Below are positions 57,241-64,000 of a stretch of 64,000 nt of DNA, one piece after another. Origin of the DNA: Shewanella surugensis. Its GTDB lineage: Bacteria > Pseudomonadota > Gammaproteobacteria > Enterobacterales > Shewanellaceae. The position numbers and the translations under genes are program-made. The stretch's first letter is position 1; each line of letters starts with the position of its first letter. The notes below the pieces were generated by a model, which worked only from the letters and a program-made list of their open reading frames with translations, was not told the DNA's origin and made no database searches. Where the stretch lies: the NCBI RefSeq assembly GCF_023284005.1, contig NZ_JAKIKS010000006.1, positions 17,393-81,392 on the forward strand, in the 5' to 3' direction.

Positions 57241-59418
57241 ATGACGGCACGTATACAGGTTGGCGGACTTAAGATTGCTACGGGACTGTGGCAATTAGTC
57301 GATGAGAGAATGTTAAGCGGCATAGGTATCAAGTCCAAAGACTTTTGGTCTACGTTTGAGAAAATAGTGGATGATTTAACCCCAATCAATAAAGCGTTAT
57401 TAGAAAAAAGGGCGCATTTACAATCTCAAATTGATGACTGGCACCTTGCTCATGTGGGCCAAGCACATGATCCGGACTCTTATAAGGCATTTTTACAAGA
57501 AATTGGCTATTTATTGCCTGAAGGTGATGATTTTTATATTGAAACTACTCATATTGACAGTGAAATTACGGATCAAGCTGGGCCACAATTGGTGGTGCCT
57601 GTCAAAAATGCCCGTTTTGCGCTTAATGCCGCGAATGCGCGTTGGGGTAGTTTATACGATGCTTTATATGGAACCGATGCCATTAGTGATGCAGGTGGGG
57701 CAGAAAAAGGGGCGATTTATAATCCTGTGCGAGGCCAAAAGGTCATTCAATTTGCTAAGCAGCATTTGGATATAGTGGCTCCACTAGAAGATAAAAGTCA
57801 TGCAAATGGGGTACGTTATTTTATTGACGAAGGCATGTTACAGCTAGAGTTGAATGACGGCTGTATTACCGCGTTAGTCGATCCGGATAAGTTTGTCGGT
57901 TACACCGGTGAGTGGCATGCACCTTCATCAATATTACTTAAAAATAATGGGTTACATGTTGAGATACAAATCGATAGTCAGGATAAGATAGGCCAAGTTG
58001 ATGCTGCACATGTTAAAGACTTATTGGTTGAGGCTGCAGTGACCACTATTATGGACTGTGAAGATTCCATTGCGGCTGTGGATAGTGAAGATAAGATTGA
58101 AGTGTATCGCAACTGGTTAGGCTTAATGCAAGGGGTGTTAAGCGAAACAATCGTTAAAAACGAACAAGCCACCATTCGTACATTGGCTGATGATCGTCAT
58201 TATACGGCGGCAAATGGTGAGGTAATAATCTTACCTGGGCGGAGTTTATTATTTGTGCGTAACGTGGGTCATTTTATGACCACCGATGCGGTGCTGAATC
58301 AAGATAATGAAGCCATTCATGAAGGTATTCTTGATGGTATGATCACCACACTGGCTGCGATGCATGACTTGAAAGGACTCCATAATGGGCGAGCCAATAG
58401 TCGAGCTGGCTCTGTTAATATCGTGAAGCCTAAAATGCATGGGCCAGAAGAAGTGGCGTTTACCTGTGAATTGTTTAACCGTATTGAAGATGCCCTACAA
58501 TTAGAACGCTATACCATTAAACTTGGCATTATGGATGAAGAGCGCAGAACCACGGTTAATTTGAAAGCGTGCATTCGAGAAGCAAAGCATCGAGTGGTGT
58601 TTATTAATACCGGATTTTTAGACCGAACCGGTGATGAAATCCATACTTCAATGTTAGCCGGTCCTATGGTGCCCAAAGCTGAGATGAAACAATCAAAATG
58701 GCTTAAAGCTTATGAGGATTGGAATGTTGATATGGGTTTGGCATGTGGTTTACAGGGTCATGCTCAAATTGGTAAAGGCATGTGGGCTATGCCGGATGAA
58801 ATGGCGGCGATGTTGGCTGAAAAAATTGCTCATCCTAGAGCCGGGGCCAATACGGCATGGGTCCCTTCGCCTAATGCAGCTATTTTACATTCGACTCACT
58901 ATCATTTGATTGATGTAAAGGCTTATCAAAATAGTATCAAACAACGCGCGCGCGCCAGTATTGATGATCTGCTGACCTTGCCTTTAATGCAAGCACCACA
59001 AGGTTTAACGCAAGAAGCGATCCACAAGGAGTTGGATAATAATGCCCAAGGTATTCTGGGTTATGTGGTGCGCTGGGTCGATCAAGGCATTGGTTGTTCA
59101 AAAGTATTGGATATGAATAATGTGGGTTTAATGGAAGACCGAGCGACATTAAGAATTTCTTCACAACACATTGCGAATTGGTTAGTCCATGGGATCTGCA
59201 CTGAAGAGCAGGTTTTGTTAGCATTAAAACGTATGGCGTTAATCGTAGATGAGCAAAATAGTGGTGATCCTTTATATGACGCCATGGGCCCTCATTTCGA
59301 TGGATTAGCCTTTAAAGCCGCTTGTGCACTGATCTTTGAAGGGAAAAGCCAACCATCAGGTTACACAGAGCCTTTGTTACATCAATATCGTATTGAAGCA
59401 AAAGCACGCATGAACTGA
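57241..59418 (+). CDS. glcB: Malate synthase G
   Basis: 725 residues from the ATG at 57241 ([20 protein letters not shown]); the longer frame from 57172 adds 23 residues without family likeness. Signatures of the G isoform are [50 protein letters not shown] and [17 protein letters not shown]. It condenses glyoxylate with acetyl-CoA to malate, in the glyoxylate cycle or glycolate use. No isocitrate lyase gene lies in the window. A remarkable hairpin lies between it and the convergent adhE. Confidence 0.97.
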   Translation: MTARIQVGGLKIATGLWQLVDERMLSGIGIKSKDFWSTFEKIVDDLTPINKALLEKRAHLQSQIDDWHLAHVGQAHDPDSYKAFLQEIGYLLPEGDDFYIETTHIDSEITDQAGPQLVVPVKNARFALNAANARWGSLYDALYGTDAISDAGGAEKGAIYNPVRGQKVIQFAKQHLDIVAPLEDKSHANGVRYFIDEGMLQLELNDGCITALVDPDKFVGYTGEWHAPSSILLKNNGLHVEIQIDSQDKIGQVDAAHVKDLLVEAAVTTIMDCEDSIAAVDSEDKIEVYRNWLGLMQGVLSETIVKNEQATIRTLADDRHYTAANGEVIILPGRSLLFVRNVGHFMTTDAVLNQDNEAIHEGILDGMITTLAAMHDLKGLHNGRANSRAGSVNIVKPKMHGPEEVAFTCELFNRIEDALQLERYTIKLGIMDEERRTTVNLKACIREAKHRVVFINTGFLDRTGDEIHTSMLAGPMVPKAEMKQSKWLKAYEDWNVDMGLACGLQGHAQIGKGMWAMPDEMAAMLAEKIAHPRAGANTAWVPSPNAAILHSTHYHLIDVKAYQNSIKQRARASIDDLLTLPLMQAPQGLTQEAIHKELDNNAQGILGYVVRWVDQGIGCSKVLDMNNVGLMEDRATLRISSQHIANWLVHGICTEEQVLLALKRMALIVDEQNSGDPLYDAMGPHFDGLAFKAACALIFEGKSQPSGYTEPLLHQYRIEAKARMN

Positions 59419-59462
59419 TCACTTCAGAGGCATTGGCGGGTTAAGTGAGTAAACGGTCTAGT

Positions 59463-59519
59463 CCCAAACAAAACATAAAGCCCGTTGCGATTAGCAATGG
59501 GCTTTATGTTTTGTTTGGG
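59463..59519. terminator. Long 26-bp hairpin between glcB and adhE
   Basis: The arm at 59463-59488 (begins CCCAAACAAAACATAAAG) pairs with 59494-59519 with a single non-Watson-Crick position and a 5-base GATTA loop. It lies 45 bp beyond the glcB stop and 32 bp before the adhE stop, so it can end both convergent transcripts. Confidence 0.85.
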
Positions 59520-59550
59520 GCGGAAAGGTCAACGAACTAAAATAGGACGT

Positions 59551-62151
59551 TTATTCATCTTGGTAATTATGGCCATAATAACTGGCAATGAGAATATTTT
59601 TAAGTTCTGCAATCAAAGGATAGCGGGGGTTGGCACCAGTACATTGATCGTCAAATGCTTCTTCAGCGAGTTCATCCAATTTACTCAAAAATAACGTTTC
59701 ATCGACGCCAGCGGCTTGAATGGAGGCAGGGATCCTAATGATGGCTTTCAAGTTTTCTATTTTATCGATAAGACATTGTAATTTATCTTGTCCGTTATCT
59801 CCTCCCAATGAAAGATGATCGGCAATTTCGCCATAGCGACAGAGGGCTTTAGGCCTGTCATATTGACTGAAAGCCGCCTGCTTAGTCGGAATGTCGGTGG
59901 CATTGTAACGAATAACATTGCTAATTAATAATGCATTGGCCAAGCCGTGAGCAAGATGGAATTCCGCGCCTATTTTATGGGCCAGTGAATGACAAACACC
60001 TAAGAAGGCATTGGCAAAAGCAATCCCTGCAATGGTGGCGGCATTATGCACTTTTTCTCGGGCGATGGGATCATTAGCACCCTGTTCATACGCATTAGGA
60101 AGGTATTCAAATAGTAGACTTAATGCTTGTAATGCTTGGCCATCACTGTATTCGTTGGCCATGATGCTGACATAGGCTTCTAATGCGTGAGTGACGGCAT
60201 CAATCCCCCCAAAAGCGGTGAGTGCCTTTGGAATATGCATCACTAAGTTTGGATCGACAATAGCCATATTGGGGGTTAATTGATAATCGGCAATAGGGTA
60301 TTTCATACCGGTTTTTTCATCAGTGACTACGGCAAAAGGAGTTACTTCTGAGCCCGTTCCTGATGTTGTCGGAATGGCAATCATCATGGCTTTTTTGCCC
60401 ATTTTGGGAAATTCATAAATACGCTTACGGATATCCATAAATCGACGGGCTAAATCGGAAAAATGTACATCGGGATGTTCATACATGACCCAGATGATTT
60501 TAGCCGCATCCATGGGGGAGCCACCACCGAGGGCAATAATGACATCGGGTTGAAAGTTTAGGGCCATTTTGGCACCCTGTTTAACGGTGGCCATGGTGGG
60601 ATCGGCTTCGACGTTATAAAACACATCGGTGGCCAGCCCTTGTGCTGTTAAAATATTGATGGTTTCGTCACAATAGCCGTTATTAAATAAGTGCTTGTCA
60701 GTAACGATTAGGGCGCGTTTTTTATCACTTATTTCCTCTAAGGCGATGGGTAAACAACCGCGGCGGAAATAAATAGAGGCGGGCAGTTTATGCCACAACA
60801 TATTTTCAGCTCTCTTGGCTATCATTTTTTTATTAATCAAGTGACTTGGCCCTACGTTTTCAGAAATAGAATTTCCGCCCCATGAGCCACAACCTAATGT
60901 GAGAGAAGGAGCGAGTTTGAAATTATACAGATCGCCAATACCGCCTTGTGAAGCGGGGGTATTAATTAAAATCCGAGCGGTTTTCATCCTAAAGCCGAAG
61001 TCTTTAATACGTTGTTCTTGGGTGTCTTGATCAGTATAAAGGCCTGAAGTGTGTCCGATCCCACCGAGTTTGACTAAAGCATCCGCTTTATCAACCGCAT
61101 CCTGAAAGTCTTGTGCACGATACATGCCGAGTAAAGGGGAGAGCTTTTCATGGGCAAAAGCCTCTTCATTATTAATATCAGTGATTTCTGCAATTAAAAT
61201 ACGAGTATGTGACGGTACCGTTAATTGCGCCATTGCGGCTATATCGATGGCACTTTGCCCCACAATAGCGGCATTTAATCCCCCATCATGTAAAATCACT
61301 TGCTGTAAAGCATCATGTTCTGCTTGATTAAGCATATAGCCACCGTGTTCGGCAAAGCGTTTTTTAACGGCATAATAGATCTCATCAACGACAATCACGG
61401 CTTGCTCTGAGGCACAAACCACCCCATTATCGAACGTTTTAGACATAATAATGGAACTAACGGCGCGCTTTAAATCGGCGGTTTCATCAATAACAATAGG
61501 CGTGTTTCCGGCACCGACACCAATTGCCGGTTTACCCGAAGAGTAGGCCGCTTTGACCATACCAGGCCCGCCAGTTGCCAAAATAAGATTGACATTGGGG
61601 TGGGTCATTAATTGATGTGATAAAGGCACACTTGGTTCGTCAATCCAACCAATGATGTCGCTAGGGGCCCCCGCCTCGATAGCGGCTTCTAATATAATAT
61701 TCGCCGCCATAATCGTCGATTTTTTAGCGCGTGGATGAGGGGAAAATATAATACCATTACGGGTTTTAAGGCTGATTAAGGCTTTAAAAATGGCTGTTGA
61801 TGTCGGATTGGTGGTGGGAATGATCCCACAAATAAGGCCAACAGGTTCAGCGAGAGTAATGGTGCCAAAGGTGGGATCTTCTTCTAAAATACCACAGGTT
61901 TTGTCATCTTTATATTTATGATAAATATATTCAGATGCGAAATGGTTCTTAATAACTTTATCTTCCATTACCCCCATCTGGGTTTCTTCTACGGCGATTT
62001 TAGCGAGCGGGATCCTCGCATTGGCAGCGGCTAAGGCGGCGGCTTTGAATATCGTATCGACTTGCTCTTGACTGAAAGTCGCAAAATGGGCTTGGGCTAT
62101 TTTGACTTTTTGGATTAATTGATTGAGTGTGTGCTCATTAGTGACAGTCAT
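59551..62151 (-). CDS. adhE: Bifunctional acetaldehyde-CoA/alcohol dehydrogenase
   Basis: 866 residues from the ATG at 62151, with GGAG seven to ten bases upstream; nine further upstream codons are excluded. The N-terminal aldehyde-dehydrogenase half has Cys246 in DNGVVCASEQ and IGVGAGNTP. The C-terminal iron-dependent alcohol-dehydrogenase half has ALGGGSPMDAAK, TTSGTGSEVTPFAV and GVCHSLAHKIGAEFHLAHGLAN, with iron-binding His residues. It reduces acetyl-CoA to ethanol in two NADH steps during fermentation and forms spirosomes in relatives. A consensus CRP site lies 177 bp upstream. Confidence 0.97.
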   Translation of the reverse strand: MTVTNEHTLNQLIQKVKIAQAHFATFSQEQVDTIFKAAALAAANARIPLAKIAVEETQMGVMEDKVIKNHFASEYIYHKYKDDKTCGILEEDPTFGTITLAEPVGLICGIIPTTNPTSTAIFKALISLKTRNGIIFSPHPRAKKSTIMAANIILEAAIEAGAPSDIIGWIDEPSVPLSHQLMTHPNVNLILATGGPGMVKAAYSSGKPAIGVGAGNTPIVIDETADLKRAVSSIIMSKTFDNGVVCASEQAVIVVDEIYYAVKKRFAEHGGYMLNQAEHDALQQVILHDGGLNAAIVGQSAIDIAAMAQLTVPSHTRILIAEITDINNEEAFAHEKLSPLLGMYRAQDFQDAVDKADALVKLGGIGHTSGLYTDQDTQEQRIKDFGFRMKTARILINTPASQGGIGDLYNFKLAPSLTLGCGSWGGNSISENVGPSHLINKKMIAKRAENMLWHKLPASIYFRRGCLPIALEEISDKKRALIVTDKHLFNNGYCDETINILTAQGLATDVFYNVEADPTMATVKQGAKMALNFQPDVIIALGGGSPMDAAKIIWVMYEHPDVHFSDLARRFMDIRKRIYEFPKMGKKAMMIAIPTTSGTGSEVTPFAVVTDEKTGMKYPIADYQLTPNMAIVDPNLVMHIPKALTAFGGIDAVTHALEAYVSIMANEYSDGQALQALSLLFEYLPNAYEQGANDPIAREKVHNAATIAGIAFANAFLGVCHSLAHKIGAEFHLAHGLANALLISNVIRYNATDIPTKQAAFSQYDRPKALCRYGEIADHLSLGGDNGQDKLQCLIDKIENLKAIIRIPASIQAAGVDETLFLSKLDELAEEAFDDQCTGANPRYPLIAELKNILIASYYGHNYQDE

Positions 62152-62662
62152 AACTTCTCCATTAAAAAATTTTGGCAATGCTCTTACAGCGTGATAATAA
62201 AGAGGCGTTGGCGAAATTTTCTTTACATTCTATCCCCAGCCCATGAAACATAGTCATGGGATGGGGATATCAAAGAATATTAACTTCAATAACTATAGGA
62301 AAATTACCTCTAATTGGGAGGAATAACTGTGAGCAAAATCACACACTATTAATGTGGTTATTTTAATATAACCAATCATGCATGTTATGTTCAAAAAACC
62401 TTCTTATAAAGGAAAGGTGAACAAGCTAATCGTGAGGTTAAGGTGTTAAATTATTCATTTCAATGGTAGCGGTAGTTTGTTTTTTATTTGAATATGATGC
62501 ACAAAGTGTGTCAAAAACTCTTCAGGTGAGAAGGTTGCAACCCAATCATTTTACGACGAGATTATAATGTTCAAGTCGATGAAGCGTTGACCGGAGTGAA
62601 AGTATTGAACAGAGTTATAGGACTGGGTATCAATTGAACGGTGTATTTAGGTTAAGGACAAA
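62152..62662. other. Intergenic region upstream of adhE
   Basis: 511 bp between adhE and the coiled-coil gene D (both minus). It holds the adhE promoter region and the CRP site at 62328-62343. No other gene is seen; the stretch between 62400 and 62660 gives nothing recognisable. Confidence 0.5.
62328..62343. promoter_or_regulatory. CRP-binding site upstream of adhE
   Basis: TGTGAGCAAAATCACA matches the CRP consensus TGTGA-N6-TCACA in all ten conserved positions. Its centre is about 185 bp upstream of the adhE start. CRP control of adhE and of anaerobic metabolism is plausible, as CRP is a main regulator of anaerobic respiration in Shewanella. Confidence 0.75.
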
Positions 62663-63310
62663 TCAGTCTAGCATTAATATACCACTTTCTAACATTCTTA
62701 TACTTTCAGCTTCTTCGATGGCTATTTGATTTGAGCTGATACACATGGAGTTCAGTGCCATATGAACTTGTGCATTATCCATACGGGTATTTGCATCAAC
62801 GATGGCGGTGTTGCTAGTGTCGATACGCGTATTGGCGGTGTCAAGGTTAGTATTGGTGGTGGCTAAATGAGTATTTGTGGTGTCGATATTAGTGTTAATG
62901 GCTGTTATCTTTTGCTCTATAGCGCTAAGGTGTTGCTCTTTTAAGTGTAGTTCAGCGAGGACAGCGGACATTTTGTCTGCCATCATTTCTTTGTGCTCAG
63001 CAGTGGCCTTGGTTGCTAGGCCCTTTACGCTCATTTCTTCTATTTTGACATCTGAAAGTTTGTTAGTGAAACTGAGGTTCCAAGAAACATTAACATCTGT
63101 TGTTTGTCCAACAAAGATGGATTGTTTAAGACCTAGATTAAGATAGGTCTCATTGCCGACGTGTATGCCCACGGTTGCACCGAGGACGACGGATTCATTT
63201 GTGCCTAGAGTGAATGAGTAGGATTGGTTGGCAACGATTTTATATCCGCTATGGTTAAAAGTATGTTCTTTATTGGCGTTACTGGGATTATTGACATCAT
63301 ATTGGGCCAT
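62663..63310 (-). CDS. Beta/coiled-coil family protein, member D (isolated; 215 aa)
   Basis: No named family recognised. GAGGTG stands before the ATG at 63310. Residues about 20-90 are the beta head (YSFTLGTNESVVLGATVGIH, LNLGLKQSIFVG). Residues about 95-200 are helical, including six strict heptads of the pattern NTxIDTx at residues 139-180. The end SGILMLD matches the terminal strand of A-C. Layout, size and end are those of the three T6SS-linked proteins at 46806-49235, 13 kb away, so D is probably a dispersed paralogue. It lies alone between adhE and an IS5-type element. Confidence 0.77.
   Translation of the reverse strand: MAQYDVNNPSNANKEHTFNHSGYKIVANQSYSFTLGTNESVVLGATVGIHVGNETYLNLGLKQSIFVGQTTDVNVSWNLSFTNKLSDVKIEEMSVKGLATKATAEHKEMMADKMSAVLAELHLKEQHLSAIEQKITAINTNIDTTNTHLATTNTNLDTANTRIDTSNTAIVDANTRMDNAQVHMALNSMCISSNQIAIEEAESIRMLESGILMLD
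62771..62896 (-). repeat. Six 21-bp coding heptad repeats
   Basis: Six units of 21 bp encode NTNIDTT, NTHLATT, NTNLDTA, NTRIDTS, NTAIVDA and NTRMDNA. Asn and Ile/Leu/Met recur with 3-4 spacing, so Asn fills one core position of every heptad in the coiled coil. Confidence 0.9.
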
Positions 63311-63754
63311 ATTACACCTCGGTATTCATCTGTAGATGAAAAGTGAATGTTAGATAATAAATATTATTCACTTTATGTTCTTTGTCAAAGCGGGTTATAA
63401 AAATAACAGGAAATGACGAGTTTGTTTTTATTGTTAGCTATGATGAGATAAATAAAATTAGGTTTTACGATATCATAAAGGTGATTCTTTACAACGAATC
63501 ATCTTTATCTGAATATATAAGTGCCTGAGGTGAAGTTATCCGGTATTCTGTTTGATTTTTAAGCTCCAAAAATATGCAGATTACCTGATAACACATGAGT
63601 TCCTGCTTGCTAAAGGGCTAAATTCAACCTTTGAAAACTTTTACTTAAGTTCTTATGAGTTTTTAACAGGTAAACGTGTGTCGCTTATTGCTGAGATCTA
63701 GGGATTATGTCCAAAATAAACGTGTTTTAATCGCGGCGTAGTGAGTGTAGCCTA
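63311..63754. other. Gene-free stretch before the IS5-type element
   Basis: About 440 bp, AT-rich, without a supported gene, RNA or hairpin. It contains the promoter region of gene D near its left end. Confidence 0.45.
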
Positions 63755-64000
63755 GGGGGCGTTGACAATTGGCCATGATTAGCTGATTAAGATACAATTT
63801 TTCTCTTTGAAATTCATATGTCTCGTAAAATGATTAGCGATAAGCAGTGGCGACGAATTCATTCACTGCTTCCAGGAAAAGCCACTGATTGTGGAGTCAC
63901 CGCAAAAGATAATCGTCTTTTTCTTGAAGCGGTACTTTGGATAGTCAGGTGTGGCGCACCTTGGCGTGATTTACCTAGTGAGTTTGGTCATTGGAATAGT
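63755..64000 (+). mobile_element. IS5-family element, left end (partial)
   Basis: A G-rich left terminus (GGGGGCGTTGACAATTGGCC from about 63755), directly after CTA, is followed 43 bp later by a transposase start. G-rich ends of this kind are usual for IS5/IS427-type elements. The right end is outside the window. Confidence 0.65.
63818..64000 (+). CDS. IS5-family (IS427-type) transposase, N-terminal part
   Basis: 61 codons up to the window edge. MISDKQWRRIHSLLPGK and LEAVLWIVRCGAPWRDLP then FGHWNS is the DUF4096-type N-terminus that precedes the DDE domain in IS5-family transposases, which are often made by frameshift. The catalytic domain lies outside the window. Whether the copy is intact cannot be judged. 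Confidence 0.88.
   Translation, partial: MSRKMISDKQWRRIHSLLPGKATDCGVTAKDNRLFLEAVLWIVRCGAPWRDLPSEFGHWNS

Noticed and set aside
1..64000. CRISPR arrays, tRNA or rRNA genes
   Set aside because: No regularly spaced repeats outside the coding tandem repeats, and no tRNA-like cloverleaf or rRNA sequence was recognised by eye.

Overview
The window looks like chromosome of a Shewanella-like marine gammaproteobacterium. This rests on remembered gene order and protein character, not on a database search: metG diverges from mrp-udk-dcd, a pabC-mltG-tmk-holB-tatD run follows, and rsmF, a YcgN-type protein, an adhE of about 866 residues and an ole-like ketoacyl-synthase cluster are present. Composition is moderately AT-rich, with very AT-rich intergenic stretches around the type VI secretion (T6SS) genes.

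Layout. 1-3876 (minus): a tightly overlapping four-gene operon holding a KAS III-like condensing enzyme, an NAD(P)-dependent epimerase/reductase, a metallo-beta-lactamase-fold hydrolase and an acyl-adenylating (LuxE/F390-synthetase-like) enzyme cut by the window edge. 4.2-12.1 kb: two small unknown genes, a secreted S9 peptidase, a CitMHS transporter, a decayed choice-of-anchor-I lipoprotein gene, a small hypothetical gene and a Nif3-type gene. 12.3-14.8 kb: an 835-residue unknown protein with a Ser/Thr-rich linker, an OTU-like GDC motif and two kinds of internal duplication, sitting between housekeeping genes. 15-24 kb: housekeeping block. 24.2-34.7 kb: rsmF, a SpmA/SpmB-type membrane protein, a degenerate alkaline-phosphatase-superfamily protein, a YcgN-type protein, a Big-2 domain lipoprotein, an outer-membrane barrel, cardiolipin synthase and a YafD-like nuclease-fold protein.

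35.7-55.2 kb (plus): a T6SS locus in the order tssA, tssB, tssC, hcp, tssE, tssG, clpV/tssH, vgrG/tssI, three members of an unrecognised beta/coiled-coil family, a DUF2169-pentapeptide adaptor, a second pentapeptide protein, a DUF3540 protein and a PAAR-like DUF4150 protein. tssF, tssK and the membrane-complex genes tssJ/L/M are absent, and no recognisable toxin domain is present. 55.3-59.4 kb: a PhyH-type dioxygenase, a VOC protein, an IS30 remnant and malate synthase G. 59.5-62.6 kb: adhE (minus) with a consensus CRP site upstream. 62.7-63.3 kb: a fourth, isolated member of the beta/coiled-coil family. The window ends inside an IS5-type element.

The most notable content is this four-member family. 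Each has a beta-rich head, a coiled-coil stalk and a short C-terminal strand; three lie directly behind vgrG. One carries five 48-bp coding repeats and another six 21-bp heptad repeats with Asn at a core position. They are candidate T6SS spike-associated or secreted proteins of undescribed function.
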